This document shows, in pieces, positions 22,373 through 30,136 of a stretch of DNA of 64,000 nt. Location: positions 2,604,001 through 2,668,000 of the forward strand of contig NZ_CP137854.1 in NCBI RefSeq assembly GCF_033546935.1, in the 5' to 3' direction. A model generated the notes under the pieces. That model ran no database searches. It saw only the letters and a list, made by a program, of their open reading frames with translations, and had not been told where the DNA came from. Both the position numbers and the translations under genes were made by a program. Every line of letters starts with the position of its first letter. Position 1 is the first letter of the stretch. This DNA is from Xylophilus sp. GOD-11R. GTDB taxonomy: Bacteria; Pseudomonadota; Gammaproteobacteria; Burkholderiales; Burkholderiaceae_C.

Positions 22373-24535
22373 ATGCTTCAGTTCAAGAACAAGCAAATCG
22401 ATACCGCCATTTTCGACATGGATGGAACCATGTTCGACACCGAGAGACTGAGGTTCGCCACCCTTTCCCAGGCATCCGAAGAACTGTTCGGCAAGCCTTT
22501 CACCGAAGCCGTCCTGATGGGATCGCTAGGCCTCAGCGCCGTGAAGGCTGAAGAGCTCGCCAAACAGCACTACGGCGAAGACTTCCCCTACGCACAGATC
22601 CGCCGGCGGGCCGATGAGCTGGAACTTGAACATGTCAGAACCAACGGCGTACCGATCAAGCCGGGCCTGCTGTCGGTGCTGGAGCGACTGCGCAAGTCGG
22701 GGCTGAAGATGGCGGTGGCCACCTCGAGCCGCCGGGCGATCGCCGAGGAATACCTCATCAACGCCAACATCTACAAGTACTTCGACCTGTGCGTGTGCGG
22801 CGACGAGGTGGTGCAAGGCAAGCCGCATCCGGAGATCTTTCTCAAGGCCGCCGAGGCCCTGAACAGCGTGCCGGCGCGCAGCCTGATGTTCGAGGACTCC
22901 GAGAACGGCCTGCGCTCCGCCGCCGACGCCGGCGGGCTGGCGATTCTGGTCGAGGACATCAAGGCGCCGCACCCCGACGTGGCAGCACGCGCCTTTGCCC
23001 GCTACCCCGACCTGCGCGACTTCCTGGTCGAGCTCAAGGCGTGTACGCCCAAGCTGCCGATGCCGGCGTTGACCGAGCCGTTTCCCCAGGCCGTCAACCA
23101 GCTCAAGGCCGGCATCCACGGCTTCGGCGCCATGGGCGGCGGCTACCTCGCGCAGGTGTTCTCGCATTGGGACGGCTACACGCGACCTTGCGAAATCATC
23201 GCGTCCACCGGCAACGCGCTGCTGCGCGAGTCGATCAACGCGTTCGGCAAGTTCAGCGTGCGCTACGGCAGCCTGGCCTTCGACCAAACGATCAACCGCA
23301 TGCGCGTGGTCGACGCGGCCGATCACGTGGCCATCGCCGGCATGTACCGCGACTGCGAGATCGTGGCGCTGTGCCTGCCCGAGCAGGCCATCGTGTCGCA
23401 GGCGATGGTGATCGCCGAAGGCCTGGCCGATCGCTTCGCCAGCCATGGCCGCGCGCTGACGGTGCTGGTGGTGATCAACAAGGTCGGTGGCGCGCAGTTC
23501 GTGCGCGACCAGGTGGAAGCCTCGCTCAAGCTGATGCTGCCCGCACGCGAATGCCAGCGTGTGATGGAGCGCACCGACTTTTGCGAAACCGTCGTCACCC
23601 GCATCGTCTCCAAGCTCAGCGAGGAAGCGCTGGTGCGCCAGTTGCGCATCAAGCGCGACCTCTACGAGAAGAACGTGGCCGCCGTGCGCGAAGCCGCGCT
23701 GGAGACCGAAGCCTGGGTCGAGGACACCGGCGACGACGACCTGGCCACGTTGACGCCCATCGTCGCCACGCTGCGCGACGCCGGCGAGCCGGCCAGCGCG
23801 ATGGCCCCGCTGCACCTGATCCTGTTCAACAGCGAGACCGACATGCCGCTCTACGCCCAGCGCGGCAGCGACCTGCTCGAGCATCTGCGCCAGGTCGACA
23901 CCGTGGCCGACATCGGCGAGATCCAGATGCTGAAGAACCGGCTGTGGAACGGCACCCACGCCATCGTCGCCTGGTATGCAGCCCTGCTCCACTATCCAAC
24001 CATCGGCCACGCCATGGGCGACGCGCGGGTGCAGACGCTGATGGACCACCTGATCGACGTGGAACTGGCGCCTGCGCTGGGCGCGACCTTTCCGGCGCTG
24101 CGCTCGCGCCTGCCCGAATTCGTCAACACGTTCCGGCGCCGTTGCGCGCATGCGTTCAAGGATCCGTGTGCCCGGGTGGGTCGCGATCCGCTGCGCAAGC
24201 TGCAGCGCGACGAGCGGGTGCTCGGCAGCCTGCGCATGGCGCAGGAGCACGGCATTGCCACGACGGGGCTGGCCTTCGGAGCGGCCCTGGCGGTTTGGTA
24301 CGCCCTGCACCATCCGGATGCTGCGGACGACGGCGAATGCCTGACCATCCGCCGCATCTACGGCGAACGCCAGTCGCTGGAAGACGTGCTGACCTGGAGC
24401 GGCGAGTATTACGGTCCCGACTTCCCGGGCCTCGATGCCGTGGCGGACGCCGCGGCGATCGCCAAGATCCGCGACCACTTCGATCGGCTGATGGCCGAGG
24501 GCGACGCCTACCTGGCGGCTCCGGTCCTGGTCTGA
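22373..24535 (+). CDS. mtlD: Bifunctional mannitol-1-phosphate dehydrogenase/phosphatase (HAD-MtlD fusion)
   Basis: A 720-aa fusion. Residues 1-225 are a HAD phosphatase: FDMDGT with nucleophile D15 and acid D17, Ser/Thr of AVATSS, K150 in GKPHPE and FEDS (173-176). From about 245 it is a polyol dehydrogenase: NAD(P) site GFGAMGGG (250-257) and the catalytic Lys/Asn/His block MLKNRLWNGTHAIVAWYA. The same order occurs in Acinetobacter MtlD, which reduces fructose-6-phosphate to mannitol-1-phosphate and dephosphorylates it to mannitol, a compatible solute. Mannitol synthesis under osmotic stress is therefore inferred. No mannitol PTS is nearby, which also argues against catabolism. Shine-Dalgarno GAGGAAGG precedes the ATG. 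Confidence 0.88.
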   Translation: MLQFKNKQIDTAIFDMDGTMFDTERLRFATLSQASEELFGKPFTEAVLMGSLGLSAVKAEELAKQHYGEDFPYAQIRRRADELELEHVRTNGVPIKPGLLSVLERLRKSGLKMAVATSSRRAIAEEYLINANIYKYFDLCVCGDEVVQGKPHPEIFLKAAEALNSVPARSLMFEDSENGLRSAADAGGLAILVEDIKAPHPDVAARAFARYPDLRDFLVELKACTPKLPMPALTEPFPQAVNQLKAGIHGFGAMGGGYLAQVFSHWDGYTRPCEIIASTGNALLRESINAFGKFSVRYGSLAFDQTINRMRVVDAADHVAIAGMYRDCEIVALCLPEQAIVSQAMVIAEGLADRFASHGRALTVLVVINKVGGAQFVRDQVEASLKLMLPARECQRVMERTDFCETVVTRIVSKLSEEALVRQLRIKRDLYEKNVAAVREAALETEAWVEDTGDDDLATLTPIVATLRDAGEPASAMAPLHLILFNSETDMPLYAQRGSDLLEHLRQVDTVADIGEIQMLKNRLWNGTHAIVAWYAALLHYPTIGHAMGDARVQTLMDHLIDVELAPALGATFPALRSRLPEFVNTFRRRCAHAFKDPCARVGRDPLRKLQRDERVLGSLRMAQEHGIATTGLAFGAALAVWYALHHPDAADDGECLTIRRIYGERQSLEDVLTWSGEYYGPDFPGLDAVADAAAIAKIRDHFDRLMAEGDAYLAAPVLV

Positions 24536-24566
24536 TCGGCCGGCCGCGTCCGGTTCAGGCGATCGG

Positions 24567-24589
24567 GCGCTCAGGCGCTCAGGCGCTCA
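24567..24589. repeat. Three tandem 8-bp units
   Basis: GCGCTCAG, GCGCTCAG, GCGCTCAC run in a row across the stop codon of the hydrolase gene. Each unit contains TCA (TGA on the minus strand), so loss or gain of a unit would still leave a stop. Confidence 0.55.
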
Positions 24590-25445
24590 CCAGTGCGAGC
24601 GCCCGCCGGAACAGCGGGGCCTCGGGCGATACGAAGTCTTCGAAGATGTCGAAGTGCGTTCGACCGGGGCAGACCATTACGTCGTGACCTTGCCCGATGG
24701 CATCGAGGTGACGGGAGAAGTACGCGGTCTGCTGCCGGAAACCGTCGGTTTCCTCGGCGCCGACCGCCAGCATAAAGCGCTGCGCGCCAAAGCGCCCATA
24801 GCTCGCGGGGCTCAGCAACTCGGCTTCGTCGAGCGTCATGCGCGCCTCCAGGTTGACGCTGCTCAGCAGAAACGGCTGCAACGCGTAAAGACCGCTCAGC
24901 CCTACGACGCCGGCGATCGCGTAGCCGTCCAGGGCTTCGGCGTCGAGCGAGCCGAGCACCGCCGCCAGATGCCCGCCGGCCGAATGTCCGCTGACACTGA
25001 CCCGCGCGGCATCGAAGCCCAGTTCCGCGCGCTGCTCGAACAGGTAGCGCATCGCCTGCGTTGCCTGCCGAACGATGTCCGTGATGCTCACCGCCGGCGC
25101 CAGTTCGTAGCCGACCAGGGCAACCGCCACGCCGGCCTGGAGGAATGGCTCGGCGATGAAGCCGAACATGGTCTTGTCGCCGCCGCGCCAAAAACCACCG
25201 TGGAAGAACGCCAGCAGCGGCATCGGCCCCTGCGCCGTGACAGGCGGCGCGAACCAGTCGATGGTGCAGCGCGGCGCCGATGCATAGCGCAGCGACAGCG
25301 GCGGCAGAGCCTGCCGCAGCCGCTGGCTCCGCGCCGCGTAGTCCGCGTAGACGGCCTCACGTTCCGGATGGCGGGCGCGCAGGTTGTAGTCGGCCTCCGC
25401 GTCGCGGATCAGCGCGGAAAGCATCTGGGGGTCGGGCAAGGGCAT
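24579..25445 (-). CDS. Alpha/beta hydrolase
   Basis: A 288-aa cytoplasmic alpha/beta hydrolase of the esterase/kynurenine formamidase-like branch. It shows the oxyanion-hole motif FFHGGFWRGGDK, the nucleophile elbow GHSAGG, and a late histidine in PGRTHFDIFED; the acid is probably in the GAEETDGF stretch. It follows a Bug binding protein gene by 19 nt and belongs with the GntR regulator upstream, so it likely hydrolyses an ester or amide imported by that system. Substrate unknown. Confidence 0.88.
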   Translation of the reverse strand: MPLPDPQMLSALIRDAEADYNLRARHPEREAVYADYAARSQRLRQALPPLSLRYASAPRCTIDWFAPPVTAQGPMPLLAFFHGGFWRGGDKTMFGFIAEPFLQAGVAVALVGYELAPAVSITDIVRQATQAMRYLFEQRAELGFDAARVSVSGHSAGGHLAAVLGSLDAEALDGYAIAGVVGLSGLYALQPFLLSSVNLEARMTLDEAELLSPASYGRFGAQRFMLAVGAEETDGFRQQTAYFSRHLDAIGQGHDVMVCPGRTHFDIFEDFVSPEAPLFRRALALVSA

Positions 25446-25464
25446 GGGCAGGCTTTCGACGGTG

Positions 25465-26469
25465 CTATTCCACCGAGATCCGGGCGTCCTTCACCACTTT
25501 TGCCCATTTGGCCGCTTCCTGGTGCAGGAACTTGCCGAACTGCTCCGGCGTGCTGGCGACCGGCTCGCTGCCCATTTCGGCCAGGCGTGCCTTCACGTCG
25601 GGCTCGGCCAGGATCGCGGCGATCTCCCTCTGGATGCGATCGATGATGGGACGCGGCGTCGCGGCCGGCGCGAAGACGCCGTTCCAGTCATAGCTGACGA
25701 ACCCGGCGACGCCGGCCTCGGCCATGGTGGGCAGATTGGGCGTGGACGGGTCGCGGGTCTTGCCGGTGGTGGCCAGCGCGATCAGGCGGCCGCTTTTGAT
25801 GCCGGGTGCAGCGGTCGGCAGGAAACCGATATAGGCATCGACATGCCCTGCCATCACATCGGCCAGCGCGGCGCCACCGCCCTTGTACGGCACGTGCGTC
25901 AGCTCGATGCCCTCCTGCAACTTGAACAACTCCATCGCCAGATGCTGGGCCGACCCGTTGCCCGACGAGGCATACGACATCGCACCCTTGCGCGCCTTGG
26001 CATAGGTGATGAAGCCACCGACCGACTTCACCGGCGAACCGGGCGGCACCAGCAGCACGTTGGGGGCCTGGATGTTCTGCGTGACCGGCGCCAGGTCCTT
26101 GAACGGGTCGTAGCCCATGCGCGGGTACAGCGCCGGATTGACCGGGAACGAGGCGATGTCGACCAGGAAGGTGTAGCCGTCGGCCGGCTGCCGCGCCACG
26201 TAGGCGCCGGCGATCATGCCGGAGGCGCCGGGCCGGTTCTCGATGACGACCGGCTGGCCCAGTCGCTCCTGCAGCTTGGGCGCGATGATGCGCATGGTGA
26301 TGTCGGCCCCACCGCCGGGCGAGGTGCTCAGCACCATGTGGATCGGTTTGGCGGGATAGGCATCCTGCGCGCGCACGTGCGCGCTCGAAAGGCACAAGCC
26401 TGCGGCGACCAGCGATGACAGCCACGGTGCGAGCCGGCGGCCGAGCCGCCAAGGGGAAGAAGTTTTCAT
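25465..26469 (-). CDS. Bug/TctC family periplasmic substrate-binding protein
   Basis: A 334-aa Bug-family solute receptor with a signal peptide (ending SSAHVRAQDAYPAKPIHM), the AYPAKPIHMVLSTSPGGGAD start of the mature protein, VVIENRPGASGMIAGAYVA, and the C-terminal FGKFLHQEAAKWAKVVKDA. It is the second orphan Bug protein of the window, without TctAB. It lies between the hydrolase and the GntR regulator on one strand, so it probably delivers the substrate of the hydrolase/amino-acid-synthesis-like gene set. Confidence 0.92.
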   Translation of the reverse strand: MKTSSPWRLGRRLAPWLSSLVAAGLCLSSAHVRAQDAYPAKPIHMVLSTSPGGGADITMRIIAPKLQERLGQPVVIENRPGASGMIAGAYVARQPADGYTFLVDIASFPVNPALYPRMGYDPFKDLAPVTQNIQAPNVLLVPPGSPVKSVGGFITYAKARKGAMSYASSGNGSAQHLAMELFKLQEGIELTHVPYKGGGAALADVMAGHVDAYIGFLPTAAPGIKSGRLIALATTGKTRDPSTPNLPTMAEAGVAGFVSYDWNGVFAPAATPRPIIDRIQREIAAILAEPDVKARLAEMGSEPVASTPEQFGKFLHQEAAKWAKVVKDARISVE

Positions 26470-26499
26470 GCGACGTTTCGGTTGGAGGTTGCGGTTGAT

Positions 26500-27174
26500 T
26501 CAGGCGCCGGCCGATTGCGCGCCGGCATGGAACACGTCGTGGGCTTCCTGCCGGGCGGCCATCACGTGGGCGATGGCGGCTGCGCGGGCGCTGCGGCGGT
26601 CGCGGGCGGCGATGGCCTCGAACAGCGTGCGCAGTTCGCGGGCACTGTGCTTGGCACGGCCGGGGCTCGACATGGTCTGGGCCCGCAGCAGGTTGATGCG
26701 CGCGAGCAGCCCGCGAATCAGTCCACCCAGCACTTCGTTGGCGCTGGCGGAAATGATGGCGTCGTAGAAATCGGTGGTCGCCTCCACGCGCTGGAGGGCG
26801 TCCGCCAGCCGTACGGCGGTGTCGAAGCGCTGCAGCGCTTCTTCGATGTGGCTCAGGTCCTCCGGTCCGGCGTGCTGGGCGGCCAGCGAAGCCAGCTCGC
26901 CTTCGAGCACGGTGCGCGTGTGATAGATCTGCTCGGCTTGCGGCCAGTCGATGACCGCTACCGATGGGCCACGATGGGGCACGTGCACCACCAGATGCTC
27001 CGCCACCAGCACCCGCAGCGCTTCGCGCAGCGACGGCCGGCTCACGCCCAATTGCTCGGCCAACGAGGTTTCCACGAGGCGTTCACCCGGCTTGAAATGG
27101 CCGACGAGCACCGCCTCGCGCAGCTTGCGCACGGTTTCCTTCTGCACGGTGGAGGTCGATATCTTCAGATCCAT
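26500..27174 (-). CDS. GntR family regulator, FadR subfamily
   Basis: A 224-aa repressor/activator: N-terminal winged HTH (TVRKLREAVLVGHFKPGERLVETSLAEQLGVSRPSLREALR) and an all-helical FCD ligand domain with the metal-binding histidines (near TTDFYDAIISA, RDRRSARAAAIAHVMAA). FCD regulators bind carboxylates or amino acids. It is divergent from the gene at 27291 with a TTGTCAGACAA palindrome between them, and upstream of the Bug and hydrolase genes on its own strand, so it likely controls both directions. AAGGA lies 8 nt before the ATG. Confidence 0.92.
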   Translation of the reverse strand: MDLKISTSTVQKETVRKLREAVLVGHFKPGERLVETSLAEQLGVSRPSLREALRVLVAEHLVVHVPHRGPSVAVIDWPQAEQIYHTRTVLEGELASLAAQHAGPEDLSHIEEALQRFDTAVRLADALQRVEATTDFYDAIISASANEVLGGLIRGLLARINLLRAQTMSSPGRAKHSARELRTLFEAIAARDRRSARAAAIAHVMAARQEAHDVFHAGAQSAGA

Positions 27175-27209
27175 CCGGAGTGTTCCTTTCTGGGTGAGCC
27201 TTGACCGAT

Positions 27210-27222
27210 ATTGTCAGACAAT
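27210..27222. promoter_or_regulatory. FadR-type GntR operator
   Basis: ATTGTCAGACAAT is a perfect palindrome and contains TTGTCAGACAA, which fits the FadR-subfamily consensus TNGTNNNACNA exactly. It lies in the 116-nt space between the divergent GntR gene and the 27291 gene, 36 nt before the former. Confidence 0.7.
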
Positions 27223-27290
27223 CTTATAGTCTTGCAACATAATCAAGAAGCGTGCCACACCGTGCGGCACCATGATTCAAGGAACACCCA

Positions 27291-27869
27291 GTGGAATTCA
27301 ATATTCGCAAGTGGCTGACCGTCATCGACGAGAGGCACGAGGAAGCCGGCCAACGACATGCGCAGGCACTGCGCCGCGTGGCGGTGGCAGCGGTCATCGC
27401 CAATCCGTTCCTGCCCGGCTTCCTGCAAGACCTCCAGCCCTGGATCGATGGCAGCGACGTGCTGGGCGAGGCCATCGGACAGCGGCTGGTGGCCGCCATG
27501 GGCGGCGAGCCGGTGCAAAGCTACGGCAAAGCGGGGCTGGTGGGGGTTGATGGTGAGCAGGAGCATGCGAATGCCTTGCTTACCACCCGGTTCGCCAATC
27601 CAGTGCGCGAGCTCATCGGAGGCGCCAAGGCTTGGATCCCTTCGGTCACCAAGATCGGCGGCCCGGGCAGCGCCATCGACATCCCGCTGGCACACAAGGA
27701 CGCGCTGTACGTGCGCTCGCACTACGACACGCTCACCGTCACGCTGCCGGACAGCCCCCGCCCCGACGAGATCGTGCTGATCTTCGCGGCGGGAAATCGC
27801 GGCCGCCTGAATGCGCGGGTCGGCGGCCTGCAGCACGACCAGGTTGGTGGCCGTGACGGCCTGACCTGA
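27291..27869 (+). CDS. Amino acid synthesis family protein (DUF1185)
   Basis: A 192-aa protein of the AmtS/DUF1185 family: RKWLTVIDERHEEAGQ at the start, AVIANPFLPGFLQDL, GKAGLVGVDGEQEHANALL and the conserved end GNRGRLNARVGGL...GRDGLT. The family is named for a proposed part in amino-acid synthesis, but the reaction is not established; members often sit in Bug/hydrolase catabolic clusters as here. The start is GTG with AAGGA 7 nt upstream. Transcription is probably controlled by the divergent GntR regulator through the palindrome at 27210. Confidence 0.85.
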   Translation: MEFNIRKWLTVIDERHEEAGQRHAQALRRVAVAAVIANPFLPGFLQDLQPWIDGSDVLGEAIGQRLVAAMGGEPVQSYGKAGLVGVDGEQEHANALLTTRFANPVRELIGGAKAWIPSVTKIGGPGSAIDIPLAHKDALYVRSHYDTLTVTLPDSPRPDEIVLIFAAGNRGRLNARVGGLQHDQVGGRDGLT

Positions 27870-27952
27870 AACGCTGCGCTGCCACCGATCGCGAACGAAC
27901 CAGTCGCGGCACAGAAACTGCCTCGACTTGGGGCAAGACGCTCACGGACCAG

Positions 27953-28393
27953 ATGGCCCTGGCACGCGCCAAGCCCGAACGAGTTGCAGTACGCGTCTCC
28001 GGAAGTCGGCACCACCAGCCATGCGGGAGCGGCGCTGATGGAGTCGATGACCGGCTTGCTCGACGCTGCCTTCGCGGCAAACGACCGATTTCACATCGTC
28101 ACCGCCGGGGCCGCCTGGACGGCCTGCTGCGCAAACTGATCAACGGGCATAGGGCAGCACCGCTGCTCGATGGCATCACCATCCTGAAGACCGATGGCCT
28201 GGCGGCCTCGCGCGACGTCGACCGTACGGTCAGCCACCTACGGCAGGCCTTGAATACGCTCGACGCTCGTGGCGTGCCGAGGTGCATCCCCGGCGGCGCC
28301 GGTTTTGCTGGCATGCGAACCATGCTGACCTGTTCCAGCGTACTGACCGACGGCATCGAAGCCGGGGCCCACCAATTGCTGACGCCTCGCTGA
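27953..28393 (+). pseudogene. Decayed Asp/Glu/hydantoin racemase-like gene
   Basis: Fragments in different frames read through as one protein: ELQYASPEVGTTSHAGAAL...GLLDAAFAANDRFHIVTAGAAW in one frame, then GLLRKLINGHRAAPLLDGIT...GVPRCIPGGAGFAGM...GIEAGAHQLLT in another. The join needs a frameshift near 28118 and another near 27975, and the N-terminal third is missing. The pattern matches Asp/Glu racemases (IVTAGxxW, and GCAGM replaced by GGAGF). It follows the amino acid synthesis family gene, so it was probably part of the same GntR-controlled operon and has been lost. Confidence 0.6.
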
Positions 28394-28928
28394 GCGGGTG
28401 ATCCACCTGTTGGCCGGCCGGAATCAGGCGCCCGCCTGCTCGTGGAACTCGGCTGGCACCGCCGTCCTTTTGAATGGTTTGACGGTCTTTAGCCCTCGGT
28501 GCCGGCCGGCCTGTTACGCCCCAAGATGTTGGGCTGGTTCTGCGCTGTGAACATCACGATGCTGACCGCAGTTTCGCCACTCGCGGAGCGCACCGTCATG
28601 GCCCTGGTCAGGCCGTTTATGGCCGGCATGTTCGTGTCGCCAGCCAACAGGTTCGCGAAGGGGTCGGCCTTGAATCCGGAGACGCATCTGGTTTCCCGAT
28701 GAAAAGCGAAGTCCGGTCGTGCAGCACATGGAACGCGATCACCAGTCGAAAGATGCGGGAGGCCAGCATCAGCCCGACCATGCTCCCGCCGCTTGCGCCG
28801 GATGGATCGTTCGCCATGCAAAAGGCCGCGTCAAACTGACAGTGCCGGCTCGACCATGGGAAGCCCGGTCGCAGCTTTCATAAACGGATGGCAGCGGAGC
28901 CGCGACCATACCGTTGCAGACAGCACGC
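28394..28928. other. Degenerate region without a recognised gene
   Basis: About 535 nt between the racemase remnant and the acyltransferase. On the minus strand there are short coding-like pieces, for instance FKADPFANLLAGDTNMPAI...TAVSIVMFTAQNQPN and KTVKPFKRTAVPAEFHEQ, in different frames and broken by stops. I could not assign them to a family. It is probably remnant sequence at the edge of the lower-GC block. Confidence 0.4.
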
Positions 28929-30050
28929 TCACCCGCCCCTTTGGACCGCGGGAAGGAATGGCCGGAGAAGCAGCTTGCGCAATGGCGGCTCGCACCAGGC
29001 GGCCACGGCCATAGCCACGGGAATGCAGGCCAAAATGCCGATGACCGTTGCAGGTATTGGAGGAACGCGCGCGGAGGTCAGCAGCGAGATGACCAATCCG
29101 CCCACGTGAATATGAATCAGATAAAGCGGAAAGGTCGCGAGGCCGAGAATGCGCAACGCCGCTCCAAAGCGGCCTCGGCCGCGCATAACGAAATTGCCCA
29201 ACTCTCGTTTCCAGTAAAGCGACAAGGCAATGCATGCCACGAAGGCAAACCATATCGCGTAGGGGAAGATCCAGGCCATCGGCGTTTCGGCCGAGTACAC
29301 ATTGTATTTATGGACTGCAAATGCGATTTCGATCGGGCCTAGCAAAATGCCGCAGAGCAACACCGCAATGCGCGCCGGCGAGGCGCCAGCCCGGTCGATC
29401 GAAGCGAGACTGATGCCCACAGCGAAATAGAAACCTTGCTGCAGCAGTAGCAGATTATCGAGCCAGGTCACATGCCATAGGCGAAAACTGACAGCGGCCC
29501 AATAAACTGCGCTCCATACACATAATCCGACCGCCAGTCGGTCGAGGTGATGCGAAAACCCGTTGAAAATCATGAGCCAGACGACGCCGTAGAATGCGAT
29601 CTCTATCGGCAATGTCCAGAATTGTGGAACGATCCAGTCACCCATGGGCCAGAAAAAAATGGTCTTGGCAAATTGCTGCACTGTGCGCACCAGCGGCATG
29701 TTCCAGATCGCAATGTCGATCACCAACACGATGAGCGCACAGACGAAAACCCCTGGCAACAACCTCCCGAGTCGGCCAAGAAAGAACTTCCATGCGCTAC
29801 CGCCATTCTGGGCACTGTAGGCAATGACGAGCCCCGACACGACAAAGAAAATTTCAACACCGACCCAACCCCAACGGGTGAATTCTTGAATCGCCTGATA
29901 TTGAGCGGGGATGCCAGATGTGAAGGAGCGGATGTAGGTGGCAAAAGGATCGAAGAACCGATAGGCCAGATGCCATCCGAGTACGAGCATTGCCGATATG
30001 AAACGAACTAGGTCAAGACCATAAATCGGGGATCGCGAATACTGGTTCAT
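28929..30050 (-). CDS. Acyltransferase family 3 membrane protein
   Basis: A 373-aa polytopic acyltransferase (OafA-like) with ten or more membrane helices. The N-terminal signature is LDLVRFISAMLVLGWHLAY with conserved Arg and His, then GWVGVEIFFVVSGLVIAY. It ends with a basic tail. It is 86 nt downstream of the adenylation-carrier-acyltransferase fusion on the same strand and may be co-transcribed with it. Base composition is lower in GC than the surrounding chromosome. Probable role: O-acylation of a cell-surface sugar or lipid; the acceptor is unknown. Confidence 0.87.
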   Translation of the reverse strand: MNQYSRSPIYGLDLVRFISAMLVLGWHLAYRFFDPFATYIRSFTSGIPAQYQAIQEFTRWGWVGVEIFFVVSGLVIAYSAQNGGSAWKFFLGRLGRLLPGVFVCALIVLVIDIAIWNMPLVRTVQQFAKTIFFWPMGDWIVPQFWTLPIEIAFYGVVWLMIFNGFSHHLDRLAVGLCVWSAVYWAAVSFRLWHVTWLDNLLLLQQGFYFAVGISLASIDRAGASPARIAVLLCGILLGPIEIAFAVHKYNVYSAETPMAWIFPYAIWFAFVACIALSLYWKRELGNFVMRGRGRFGAALRILGLATFPLYLIHIHVGGLVISLLTSARVPPIPATVIGILACIPVAMAVAAWCEPPLRKLLLRPFLPAVQRGG

Positions 30051-30136
30051 CGCGACTGAAATTTAGTTTTATGCGGATGCATTCATGCTCCTGATTCTGC
30101 GCCTTGATCGATCGAAATAAAAGCTCATCCACCCGG

